From CAZTZL01 sp964617625 (GTDB lineage Bacteria > Zhuqueibacterota > QNDG01 > DSAB01): a DNA stretch of 41,843 nt. The stretch's first letter is position 1; each line of letters starts with the position of its first letter. Where the stretch lies: the NCBI GenBank assembly GCA_964617625.1, contig CAZTZL010000023.1, positions 1-41,843 of the forward strand. The letters are read 5' to 3'. The translations under genes were made by a program, and so were the position numbers. Below, piece by piece: positions 1-9,900 of the stretch. Under the pieces are notes generated by a model. It did not search any database. It worked only from the letters and a program-made list of their open reading frames with translations, and was not told where the DNA came from.

Positions 1-3000
1 CGAGGACAATAACCGTTCAGGACGGCGCAGTGAGTCAGGTAAGCGGATCGATCACGGTCACGCCTTCAATACTAGGGAGTTTCCAATTGGCAAATGTCCG
101 GAGCAGCGTACAGGCCGGACAATCCTTTGGTTCCCCGCTTTATGACATTACTGTCACGGCATATGACATATACAACAATCAGAAGACAAATTATACAGGT
201 ATTGTAACATGGCTTTCATCTGATCCCTACCCGGCGACTTTGCCCACAGACAACGGGACGGGCTGGACGAGCGGACAAAAAACATTCAGCGGTTCAGGTT
301 TCCGATTGTACACAACTCCTTCTCAAACCATTTCGGTTCAGCATGGTTCCGTTATAAGAACGAGCGGGGTCATTTCTGTCTCACCTGCTGCCATCAATCA
401 TTTTGATTTAAGTTGTGGGACCACTCTTTACGCAGGTACACCTTTTCGGTTGGATGTCACAGGTGCTCAAGATCCATATAGCAACAATTGGTCCGGAACT
501 GTGGGTGTAACAGTCATTCAGGGCGGCGGAAATTCACCGAATGGTTCGAGTCGTATTATAAATGATATCGATGTAAACAATGGCAACGGAAATGCCTACC
601 AAACGTTATTTTTGGCTGAAAGTAATGTCCAAATTCAGGGACAAGCAAACAGTGTGACCGATGTGGTCACATCCATCACAGTCAATCCCAATATTCTTGC
701 TTCGTTAAAAATCAGAGATGCTGGAGGACATTCGGGTAATGAGGTTGGTACACATTCAATGAATGTGGGAGACCATTTAACTCTTTATTCGGCAGGTTAT
801 GACGCATACGGGAATTACAGGACTGACGAAAATACCAACTGGTCTTCTTCCGGTCTTACACCTGTGGTAAATTCTACGAATATGTCCAGTATTATATTTA
901 CTCCCACACTTCCGGGAAATGGGACGGTGACAGCCACCAGTACCAGCCATGGTATTTCGGATCATACTGGAATCATTACGGTGAATCCGGGTACAGTCGC
1001 TTCGTTCAGAATTCAATTTGTCGGCAGTTCGCATCGTGCCGGTTATCCTATTACAATTACAATCACAGCTTTGGATGATGAAAATAATACGGCAACTGGT
1101 TTTGTCGGACGCGTGTTAATCGATGATTTGACCGGAACACTGCATCCCGATACCAGTGGATATTTTATAAATGGTGTGTGGACAGGGGGTGTTACTGTTT
1201 ATCAAGAGTACACGAATGATGTCATTCATGTCACGGCATTGAGCGGTTCACCGCCTCCAACCGGGAGTTCCGCTCCATTTGATGTAATCCCTTCTCCAGG
1301 AATACAGATTTCCAATTTTTATCCGGTACGAGAGGACAGCGTCACGCTCTTGTCTTCTGTCACAACAGGCCAGACTTTGGATTGGTTTTTAAAAATAGTT
1401 GTTCAGAATTTTGGCAGCGATACAGTAACATTGGACAGCACCAGATTGAATTTTATTGTTGGGAGTATCAAACGAAACGATTATTCGATTGTATTCCCAA
1501 CGGAATTTTTAGGAAGCGGTACCAGATATCTTCCGGGTGAAACAACAGATTCTGTCATGGTGAAAATCGATACAACCGGAAACAATGCGGGTGCTGCAAC
1601 AGTGCAGGGTTTCATCTATTTGGGAACCAATGGCGGCGGCACTCTTGTGGATGATACATTGACCACCTTGTCTGTTCAAACACCGGCCCAGCCGTTTATC
1701 TATTCTATATATACATCACAGCCACAAGTTACCCGTGGACAGGATTCATTATGGTCAGCGGTCATGACCATTCGCAACAATGGCAGCAGTACAGTTGAAG
1801 TAGATTCAAGTGCAGATAGCACCTACATTACTTTTAGTCTTGGTTCCAACTGGCAGGTTGGACGTCCTTTGGCAATGACGGGTGGCGATTGGATTTTGGC
1901 CGGAGGAGAAACAGACAGTATTGTTTTCACGGTTGCGCACACGGGGGAAGGTCAATTGGGGTCCTGCATTATTCATGGCAGGGTATCAGGGATTGAAAGC
2001 AATACGGGAAGAATTCTTGTCGAAGATACACAGGATGGCGGCTGGGGATCCGTTACCATTGAGGAACCTCCGTTTTTACAGATTATGGAAGTTACCAATT
2101 TAGCTGCAAATGCACCTTTTGTAAACACAGGTCAGACTTTTTCAATCCGGGTACGAATTGGCAACAACGGTGGTGATAATGTGCACGATGTACAGCTCAA
2201 TCTTTATTCTGACGGGGCATCTACTTTTAATCAGATTATTCCACCTTTTACCCTGTCTGGATATGAGAGCAAGATGTTTGAAATTTCAGGGATTGCCTCG
2301 TATGTTGCTGATCCGTCTGAAATATTTACAGTAGATGCAACAGGGATTGCCGAAAATACCAATTATTCCCATCAGGACGAATATTCACCGGATGACACCA
2401 CGAGGGCGGTCATCCAAAATCCAGCAGTCTTGCGAGTCATGGGTGTTTATCCCTCCAAGACTTCTGTGATCGGAGGGCAAATCGATCCCTGGAAAATCAA
2501 AGTGGCCGTTCGAAATACAGGACAGGCGTATATACAACTTGACAAACCCCAATCCAGTGATCTGTTGTTTCTGAATAATGGTGTTTCCCAGCTTGATTAC
2601 AAAGTCGATCCTGATACAGTTCTAAAAGGCAGTGGACTCGTTCTGGAAACTGGGTCCATAGATACTTTGATTTACACCGTACGCTCGACAGGAAGATTGG
2701 GCGGAATAGTCACTATTCGAGCAACCGCTCATGGAAAAGACAAAAATGATAACAGCATTCTTGCCAATACCGGTCAGAGTTCCATATCCGTACAATCCGA
2801 ACAAGATTTCAGAGTGATGTCCACACGGATAAAAACTTTGAACACCACAGATGCCGGAAACGGTTTTGTCAATACCGGGCAGTCCTTCAAGGTGATGACG
2901 ATTGTAGAAAATGGATTGGGACAAACCATCTCCAATATCCAGATACTTCTGCAGACTTCCGGTTCTTCTGTGATTTCTAATCCCATCAAGACCATTCCTC

Positions 3001-5018
3001 AACTGGTGCCTAATTCCTGGGATTCTTTGGAATTCGACATTACGGCAAGTGGAACTGAGAATTTATCCGGTGAAATATTTACGGCAATGATTTATCAATC
3101 CGCTACTCATCCGGGCCCCGCAGTCGATTCCACTGCGATAGCCTTTATTCAAAATCCGGCCCAGCTTCAGTTGCAGCTTTCGCTAAGCAATCCGTCAGGG
3201 CAATTCTCCGTGGATCAGACTTTTACGCTCCAGGTCAATATGATTAATCAGGGAACAGCGCTTGTCGATCTATCGGGTAGGGTACGTATCAAACTTCCCA
3301 ATCGCTACACACTGTTATCCTCTGCGGATACATCCGTTATTTCTCCCGGTGCTCCTGTCCTATGGTCCATCAAAACGCCTGCTTCAGTCAATTTCGAACA
3401 AACCGATCCAGTTTCAGTAGTTTTATATCAGTATCCATATGAAATCAATACAGACAGTCTCGCCTCGGTTGAAGAGGACAGTCTCCATATCGATGTCACG
3501 GTTATACAGAGATCTTTGCAAGCCACAGTTTCCATTCCTTCACCGCTCGGAGCAAGTGACGGGGAACTCTCAACGGACCAAACCTTTACGTTACGGGTTT
3601 CTGTACAGTCTCATCATTGTAAAAATATCACAGCACAAATTTCTCTTCCTTCGCCCTGGTATAAGACACAGGACGATTTACTGAAGAGTGTAATTTCCGA
3701 TGAAGTGACCTGGCAGATCACCGCTCCCAATATTGCCCTGGGTTCCACCTCCATCTCTGTTTTAACACGGGGCGAAGATACTCTTCAGGACGGGGTCTTT
3801 ATCGAGGACACGGATTACCTGGGGGTCACATGTATTTCCAAAGCGGATCTTTATATGACTTTGTCGATTCTCTCACCGCCTGATGCGGTCGAGGACAATA
3901 TCATTTCACTGGGTCAGGAATTTGAAATTGGCGTATTTCTGGAAAACAGAGGTGATGCGGATACGGTTGGGTCGGCGGCAGCAACGCTTAAAACTCTTCC
4001 GACCGGTTACACGACTACGCAATCTTTTACCAAAACGATTGTCAACGGCCAGGCATCGTGGATCATAAAGGCTCCCAATAATGCTACGGGAAAGGCAGTC
4101 AATATTGAAGCGGAATTGACGACCCTTCCGACAGATATCAATACAAACCAATCCTGCCATGTCAGCAGAGGCAGCGATAAAGTGGCTGTTACGACCGAAG
4201 GAGCCTGGCTGGCCGTCTCGATGGTTCCTCTTTCCCCGTGGGTCAACAGTTCTCTTGTTCCGGGACAGGATCAGGTCAAGCTGATGACGCTGCTGTTTGA
4301 CAACCGCGGTGTCGAAGGAGCCAGTCCCATTCGAATCAGCAGGATTTCTTTTAATGTCGAGGACCGGACCGGACTGGAAATTTCTCCAAATAGTGTGCTT
4401 TCGAATATTTCGATTGTCAACGCCGAGGATTCAACAACTGTGTATGGAGAATGTATCTTCGTTCCCGATACGAACCGTGTTGATGTGTTTCTTTCTAATG
4501 CAAGAGTATCTTGGGATAAAAATCTGGAACTTACCATTTATGGTAAAATACCTGACAATGACGGAGTTTCTTATTTTCAGCTGAATATTCCCGGCGGGGA
4601 TTATATTGATGCACGCGATAACACTTCGGGCATTGCAATTCCCGTTAAGGATATAACCGGTGAAGATCTGGTGAATCTGAGATCCGATCCAAAACATGTT
4701 TTTAATCCTGAAAACGAAGCAATTTTATGGAATTGTCCCAATCCTTTCGGAGAACCGGAAAAACCGACAACGGATATCACTTTTTATGTGAAAGAAGCAA
4801 AGGATGTTACACTTAGAATTTTCACAATCATCGGAGAACCGGTATGTACAAAATCCTATACGGCTGCCGAACTTGATAATATGGTGGGAAGCATTCAAAA
4901 GTGGGTTTGGGACGGACGGAACGATAGAGGATTGATCGTTTTAAACGGCGTTTATTATCTCTTTATGGAGACAAACGGCAGAGTGATCGCCAAGACAAAA
5001 ATTGCTTTTATTAAATAG
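1..5018 (+). CDS. Giant secreted repeat protein with C-terminal sorting domain (5' end outside window)
   Basis: The reading frame is open from the left edge (codons in phase from position 3) and the upstream codons continue the same repeat style, so the GTG at 30 is not the real start and the gene is cut. About 1671 residues are visible. The N-terminal third holds Ig/filamin-like beta repeats, each with a phrase like VTAYDxxxN and ending in ITVNP or ISVSP. The middle is made of CARDB-like modules with phrases such as 'vrNnG' and 'FVNTGQ(T/S)F'. The last ~90 residues (CPNPF, then WDGRND, then GVYYLFME) match the FlgD-like/type-A sorting fold that sends proteins through type IX-like secretion in FCB bacteria. 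No enzymatic domain is seen. A role as a cell-surface or extracellular adhesin or scaffold is inferred. A PorV-like barrel gene follows directly, which fits an exported substrate. The sorting domain is clear; the exact repeat family is not. Confidence 0.9.
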   Translation, partial: RTITVQDGAVSQVSGSITVTPSILGSFQLANVRSSVQAGQSFGSPLYDITVTAYDIYNNQKTNYTGIVTWLSSDPYPATLPTDNGTGWTSGQKTFSGSGFRLYTTPSQTISVQHGSVIRTSGVISVSPAAINHFDLSCGTTLYAGTPFRLDVTGAQDPYSNNWSGTVGVTVIQGGGNSPNGSSRIINDIDVNNGNGNAYQTLFLAESNVQIQGQANSVTDVVTSITVNPNILASLKIRDAGGHSGNEVGTHSMNVGDHLTLYSAGYDAYGNYRTDENTNWSSSGLTPVVNSTNMSSIIFTPTLPGNGTVTATSTSHGISDHTGIITVNPGTVASFRIQFVGSSHRAGYPITITITALDDENNTATGFVGRVLIDDLTGTLHPDTSGYFINGVWTGGVTVYQEYTNDVIHVTALSGSPPPTGSSAPFDVIPSPGIQISNFYPVREDSVTLLSSVTTGQTLDWFLKIVVQNFGSDTVTLDSTRLNFIVGSIKRNDYSIVFPTEFLGSGTRYLPGETTDSVMVKIDTTGNNAGAATVQGFIYLGTNGGGTLVDDTLTTLSVQTPAQPFIYSIYTSQPQVTRGQDSLWSAVMTIRNNGSSTVEVDSSADSTYITFSLGSNWQVGRPLAMTGGDWILAGGETDSIVFTVAHTGEGQLGSCIIHGRVSGIESNTGRILVEDTQDGGWGSVTIEEPPFLQIMEVTNLAANAPFVNTGQTFSIRVRIGNNGGDNVHDVQLNLYSDGASTFNQIIPPFTLSGYESKMFEISGIASYVADPSEIFTVDATGIAENTNYSHQDEYSPDDTTRAVIQNPAVLRVMGVYPSKTSVIGGQIDPWKIKVAVRNTGQAYIQLDKPQSSDLLFLNNGVSQLDYKVDPDTVLKGSGLVLETGSIDTLIYTVRSTGRLGGIVTIRATAHGKDKNDNSILANTGQSSISVQSEQDFRVMSTRIKTLNTTDAGNGFVNTGQSFKVMTIVENGLGQTISNIQILLQTSGSSVISNPIKTIPQLVPNSWDSLEFDITASGTENLSGEIFTAMIYQSATHPGPAVDSTAIAFIQNPAQLQLQLSLSNPSGQFSVDQTFTLQVNMINQGTALVDLSGRVRIKLPNRYTLLSSADTSVISPGAPVLWSIKTPASVNFEQTDPVSVVLYQYPYEINTDSLASVEEDSLHIDVTVIQRSLQATVSIPSPLGASDGELSTDQTFTLRVSVQSHHCKNITAQISLPSPWYKTQDDLLKSVISDEVTWQITAPNIALGSTSISVLTRGEDTLQDGVFIEDTDYLGVTCISKADLYMTLSILSPPDAVEDNIISLGQEFEIGVFLENRGDADTVGSAAATLKTLPTGYTTTQSFTKTIVNGQASWIIKAPNNATGKAVNIEAELTTLPTDINTNQSCHVSRGSDKVAVTTEGAWLAVSMVPLSPWVNSSLVPGQDQVKLMTLLFDNRGVEGASPIRISRISFNVEDRTGLEISPNSVLSNISIVNAEDSTTVYGECIFVPDTNRVDVFLSNARVSWDKNLELTIYGKIPDNDGVSYFQLNIPGGDYIDARDNTSGIAIPVKDITGEDLVNLRSDPKHVFNPENEAILWNCPNPFGEPEKPTTDITFYVKEAKDVTLRIFTIIGEPVCTKSYTAAELDNMVGSIQKWVWDGRNDRGLIVLNGVYYLFMETNGRVIAKTKIAFIK

Positions 5019-5064
5019 TCCGTTTAATAAACTGCTGACGAAAATAGAGAAGCCATTTTCTATT

Positions 5065-6981
5065 ATGAAACTTTTAAAATACATCTTCTTTTTTATTATT
5101 GGTTTGGCGATTTATTCCGGAGAGCTGTTCGCCCAGGATGGAGAGGCAGGTCTCGAGACGCCATTTTCAATCGGAGCCGGAGCAAGAGCATTGGGAATGG
5201 GAAACGCTTCGGTGGCCTACGCCAATGATCCGTCCGCTTTCTTCTGGAATCCGGCTTCCATGATTCTTGTAGACCAGAAGGGTACGGCCCTTTCCATGAC
5301 TACGTTATTCGAAGGAACCCAGTATCACTTTATTGGATATGTGCATCCAACCATGACATCGGGAACATTCGGATTCGGACTGGTTCGGATTGGAACAGGG
5401 GATATTCCCAACTATGATTATGATCGCGGCGTAGCAGTTCAATATGGTAATTTTGATTTCTGGTGGGCCAGAATGATGCTTTCCTATGCAAAGAATGTAT
5501 GGGGAGGATTATCATTGGGCATCAATTTTACTGCGAGCCGGCAGGTAATGCTTGAGAATTCTGCCAATGGATTCGGGGTTGATGTGGGTGCGCACTATCA
5601 AACTTTCGCCAAGGAAGGATTTTTTAGCAATATTCATTTGGGAATAAATTATGTAAATGCAATCAGACCGCGATTGCGATTGGGTACGAAAAGCGAGTCA
5701 CTTCCTTCGATGTTTCGTTTCGGATTTGCCAAAGGATTTTATATCGGCGGAGAAAAAAACCAGTGGTTCTTTCTGGGAGATGTAGAAAAGTGGGAATCCA
5801 GAAAAGCCCGTTATCATTTCGGCACAGAACTGATTCTGAGCCGTATTATTTTTCTCCGGATCGGGCATGATGGAAAGGAGATGACTTATGGCGGAGGACT
5901 GAGATATCGTCTATTTCAATTGGATTATGCATTCAGTCAAATTGGCGATCCGAAATATTTTTCTCCAAGCCATCGGTTCACTTTGGTGTTCTATATTGGA
6001 AGAAGTGTATCCCAGCAGAAAGCATATTTGGAAGCGCGACAGCAGGAAGAAATCAAAAAGACGATTGATGCAAGAATGGAAGCAGATCGTAGAAAGCGAA
6101 TTATCGAGGGGTTGCAGGCAGGGAAAGAATATTTGGGGAGAGGCGATTATTTTAATGCACGGCTGGAATTCAGCCGCGTATTAAGAGACGATGCGGGAAA
6201 TGTCGAAGCAAAACAACTTCTTGAAATGACCACACAAAAAGAGCAGGAGATGCAAAAGACGCGAGAGGAAGAATTACTGCGCGATGCCAGAGAAAAGGAA
6301 CAGCGGCTCAGAGATAATATTTTTGTCAACCAAAGATTTAATGAAGGACTGGAAGCGCTGGAAAAAGGAGATTTCAGGAAAGCCATAGACAAATGGACTC
6401 AGGCGCTTGAACGGGATCCGGAAAATCCGCAGATCAATACATACATTCAAAAAGCGAAATCGGAACTTGAAGGTGAAATAAATCGAATGATAGTGAAAGC
6501 TTCACAATTGGTCCGGCAGGAAAATGTTTCCGAAGCGTACAAGGTTTTGGAACAGGCAAGGGATCAGGCGGAGGGGAATCCGCAAATTCAGAACAAAGTA
6601 TCTTCCGAGATCAGACGGCTGGATAATACGGTGAATTTTATGACGAATTATCAGGCCGGATTGCAGCAGTACAGAAAAGGGGAGTATGAAGGCGCCACCA
6701 AATTTTTCGAAAAAGCGCTTCAATATCAGCCGGATAATGAAAGAGTCCGTGAACTTTACAGAAATGCACTGGCCAGATCCAAGGGACATAAACATGAAAT
6801 GGAAGGGGAAGCTAAAAATAAATTTTATCAGGGGATCCAGCTTTATCGTGACGGCCGATATGAAGAAGCTTTAAAAGCATGGGAAGAGGCATTGAAATTT
6901 GATCCTCAAAATGTAAAAATTTTGGAAGCAATCGATGGGGCCAAGAAAAAGCTGGAGACATTTAAAAAGAACGAGGAGTAA
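5065..6981 (+). CDS. PorV/PorQ-family outer-membrane barrel fused to TPR repeats
   Basis: I place the start at ATG 5065 rather than further upstream: it follows AGAGAAG (5046-5052) and opens a clean signal peptide ending near LFAQ, giving 638 residues. The mature N-terminus has the hallmark GAGARALGMGNASVAYANDP and FFWNPASM of the PorV/UPF0164 barrel family, and aromatic beta strands run to about residue 320. A charged coiled stretch follows (about 325-430), then TPR-like repeats to the C-terminus, e.g. GLEALEKGDFRKAIDKWTQA and YRDGRYEEALKAWEEALKF. PorV-type barrels shuttle or anchor T9SS substrates. TPRs would add a periplasmic or surface protein-binding arm, although the side of the membrane cannot be read from sequence. 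The gene lies 46 bases after a sorting-domain protein and 14 bases before the regulator gene, so it is probably co-transcribed with both. Barrel family and TPRs are confident; the secretion role is inference. Confidence 0.88.
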   Translation: MKLLKYIFFFIIGLAIYSGELFAQDGEAGLETPFSIGAGARALGMGNASVAYANDPSAFFWNPASMILVDQKGTALSMTTLFEGTQYHFIGYVHPTMTSGTFGFGLVRIGTGDIPNYDYDRGVAVQYGNFDFWWARMMLSYAKNVWGGLSLGINFTASRQVMLENSANGFGVDVGAHYQTFAKEGFFSNIHLGINYVNAIRPRLRLGTKSESLPSMFRFGFAKGFYIGGEKNQWFFLGDVEKWESRKARYHFGTELILSRIIFLRIGHDGKEMTYGGGLRYRLFQLDYAFSQIGDPKYFSPSHRFTLVFYIGRSVSQQKAYLEARQQEEIKKTIDARMEADRRKRIIEGLQAGKEYLGRGDYFNARLEFSRVLRDDAGNVEAKQLLEMTTQKEQEMQKTREEELLRDAREKEQRLRDNIFVNQRFNEGLEALEKGDFRKAIDKWTQALERDPENPQINTYIQKAKSELEGEINRMIVKASQLVRQENVSEAYKVLEQARDQAEGNPQIQNKVSSEIRRLDNTVNFMTNYQAGLQQYRKGEYEGATKFFEKALQYQPDNERVRELYRNALARSKGHKHEMEGEAKNKFYQGIQLYRDGRYEEALKAWEEALKFDPQNVKILEAIDGAKKKLETFKKNEE

Positions 6982-6995
6982 TTTCAGAGCAAACT

Positions 6996-9900
6996 ATGTT
7001 CAAGCGAGTTATAAGAGAAGAACGCAAAGTTCCCGCCGATATTAATTATTTGGGGGAAATGCGGGATTTTATCACTCATGTCGGAAGAAAGTATGGTGTT
7101 TCCGAAAGAATCATAAACGCCTTCAAGCTGGCCATAGACGAAGCTGCAACCAACATTATCCGGCATGCCTATAGAGACTGGGATGGGTTTATTACCGTCC
7201 GGATGATCGTGAGGAATAATAACGTTACTGTTTCTCTGATCGATCAGGGCCATACTTTTGACTTGCGTAAGGTGAGAGATCCGGATCTTCAAAGATATGT
7301 CCAGATCGGGAAGAAAGGCGGACTTGGAATATTCATTATTCGCCGGGTCATCGACAATATCGATTACAGGAAGACTATTGAGGGCAATGAGCTGAGATTG
7401 ACCAAGGGCCGTGATGTGACATCCAAAAGATCTATTTTGAGCTCGGATATTTCATTGACCTTGAAAGTCCGATTTTCTCTCATTGCTTCCGGCATTTTGA
7501 CTTTGCTTGTTTTTTTCAGTTTTATAATGACCTATTCTCGTCAGGGGAAAAGGATTTTCAAGGAGAATCTTGATGCGGGACGTGCTCTGGCCCGTTCTGT
7601 CACACATCAAAGCATCGATCCTCTTGCCAAGGAAGAGATTTGGGAACTGGCAAGAATTGCGGCTGAAGTTCACCGTGATCATACACCCAACGTTTCCGAA
7701 GTTTTAATTTTAGATACAAAAAACATTGTTCAGGGCGCACTGCGCACCGAATTGATACTCGAACAATATCGTATGCCACCGGATGCACGTGAAATTCGTA
7801 AAGGTGTTTTTCTATATAAAGGAAGGGATGGTCAGGAAGTTTACGATCTTGTTGAGTCGGCAATTCCAAACGGATTGGATATTCCGGTTCAGATAGGAAC
7901 CGTTCATCTTCTTTTAAATAAAAAAGTGATCGATACTGAAATAACAGCAGCAAGAAGACGAACAGTCATTTTGTATATTATCATTCTGCTGATCGGTTAT
8001 TTTGGTATCTTTGCGCTTGTCTATGTGACAATGAGCCCGTTTAAAAAACTGGCAAAATGGGTCAAAGCCCTTGGGCGTGATGAAGTGCAAGATGAAATGG
8101 AATTTGATACTTCCAGTGAGATCGGAGAGATCGCACAAGCCTTTAATGAAATCACGGAAAAATTCAGGAAATCCCAGGTGAATCTGGCCGAACAGGAACG
8201 GCTCCAGAAGGAAATGCAGGTCGCGCAGGAAATACAGCATACACTGCTTCCCTCTGCATTTCCGGAAGTAGAAGGATACGAAATTGCTTCCTATTATGAG
8301 GCCGCGAAAGAGGTGGGTGGTGACTATTTCGATTTTGTGGAAGTGGATAAGGAAACAATGGGCATTGTTGTGGCCGACGTTTCCGGCAAAGGGGTACCGG
8401 GTTCGCTGGTCATGACAATGATTCGTACTGCCCTTCGAACGGAAGCCCGCGGGAATAAAAATCCGGCAGATGTTCTGTCCAGGGTCAACGATTTTGTCAT
8501 GAATGATATGAAGCGGGGTATGTTTGTTACAGTATTTTATGTCATCCTGGATTCACACAACCGTACCATCAGTTATGCCAGCGCAGGTCACAATCCCATG
8601 ATTTTGTTTCGCGGTCAAACTCAAAAGAGCTATTATCTCAATCCAAGAGGATTTCCTATAGGTATCAATTTGCCCGATAAAACCCTGTTCCGGAATTCAA
8701 TCCAATCCGAAACACTTCAACTTCGGGAAGGGGATGTTTTAATTGTTTACACCGATGGCATCACCGAAGCGATGAATTCCAACAGGGATCGCTACGGAGA
8801 AGAGAGGTTTCTTTCAACCATTCGAAAGTACGGTGATTTAAAGGTCGATCCCCTTGTCGATAAAATAAAAAATGAAATTAATCTCTTTACCGAAGGTTAT
8901 GCCCAAAGTGACGATATTACCTTGGTCGCTATCCGTGAAAAACTGAAAGCCGAAGATGTTCTTTTCAATCTGCGATCCCGGCTCATTCATATGGTCAACG
9001 AAGAAGACATGTCAGTCAAAGAAGCATGCGAGGTTGTCGGTGTTTCCACTTCGACCTATTATAAATACAAAAAACGGTTTGAAGAGATGGGGACAGACGG
9101 GCTAAAAGAACGGCTGATTCGTTCGGAGATCGAAGAGAGGCACATCAGTATTGAGGATAAAGTAAAAATATATGATATTATCAGGGAGCATACTGAATTC
9201 GGGCCAAAACGTATCCAGGAAGAGTTGAATACAGAAAAATATGGAAATACCGTCATTGATGAAAAACGCATTTATGATGAATTGGTAAGAACGCACTTAA
9301 ATACCAAAGAATTACGCATCGCTTTTGTTGAAAAGAAGAAATCGGGCAATAAAATGAAACCGCCGGGGACTCCGTTATTGACATTGGACGGACAGGTCAT
9401 TGTGGAATCAAAAGCACGTAAACTTCCATTTATTCCGGAAGCTCAATTTTCAGAAGGGGAAGAACAGACAGAAGAGATGGAAAAGAAAGGTTTTCAGCTT
9501 CACGTTTCTCAGCGTCCAAAGGAAGAAATCTATGAGGATATAGACGAATCCGCTATAGAAGATTCCACCCTTTTGGACGATTTCTTTAATTTTTCTGATC
9601 AGTCCATAGAAGATGAGGCAATTGAATCGATCGAAAAGGAAGAGCCAAAAGAGACCATTACAGCAGCTGATTTTGGACTTGAGTCCGAGCCGGAAGAAAT
9701 GCTGACAACAGGAAAAAAGGAGGCTGGAGACAAGGAGACGGGGGAGAGGGAAGAAGGCCAAGAAGCGGAAGTATTGGAATCTTCGGACGAAGAAAATATA
9801 GAAGATGATCTTTTTGATGTCATGTTTAGCGATGCTGACGATTTCTCCGATGAAAGCTCGAAGAAAGGGAAAGATGTTTCGCACCATACGACATTAAAAG

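Noticed and set aside
5002..5064. An upstream TTG start for the PorV-like gene
   Set aside because: It would overlap the preceding gene and push the signal peptide inside the protein; ATG 5065 has a purine-rich site and a clean signal peptide.
9009..9330. A transposase remnant or insertion sequence in the regulator gene
   Set aside because: Only the HTH part is present, in frame within an intact gene; there is no DDE catalytic domain, terminal inverted repeat or target duplication. Treated as a domesticated domain.
9450..9887. A 145-residue open frame on the - strand inside the regulator gene
   Set aside because: It is the shadow of the acidic linker (GAA/GAG codons read as TTC/CTC), giving a phenylalanine- and leucine-rich translation. 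No ribosome site or family pattern.
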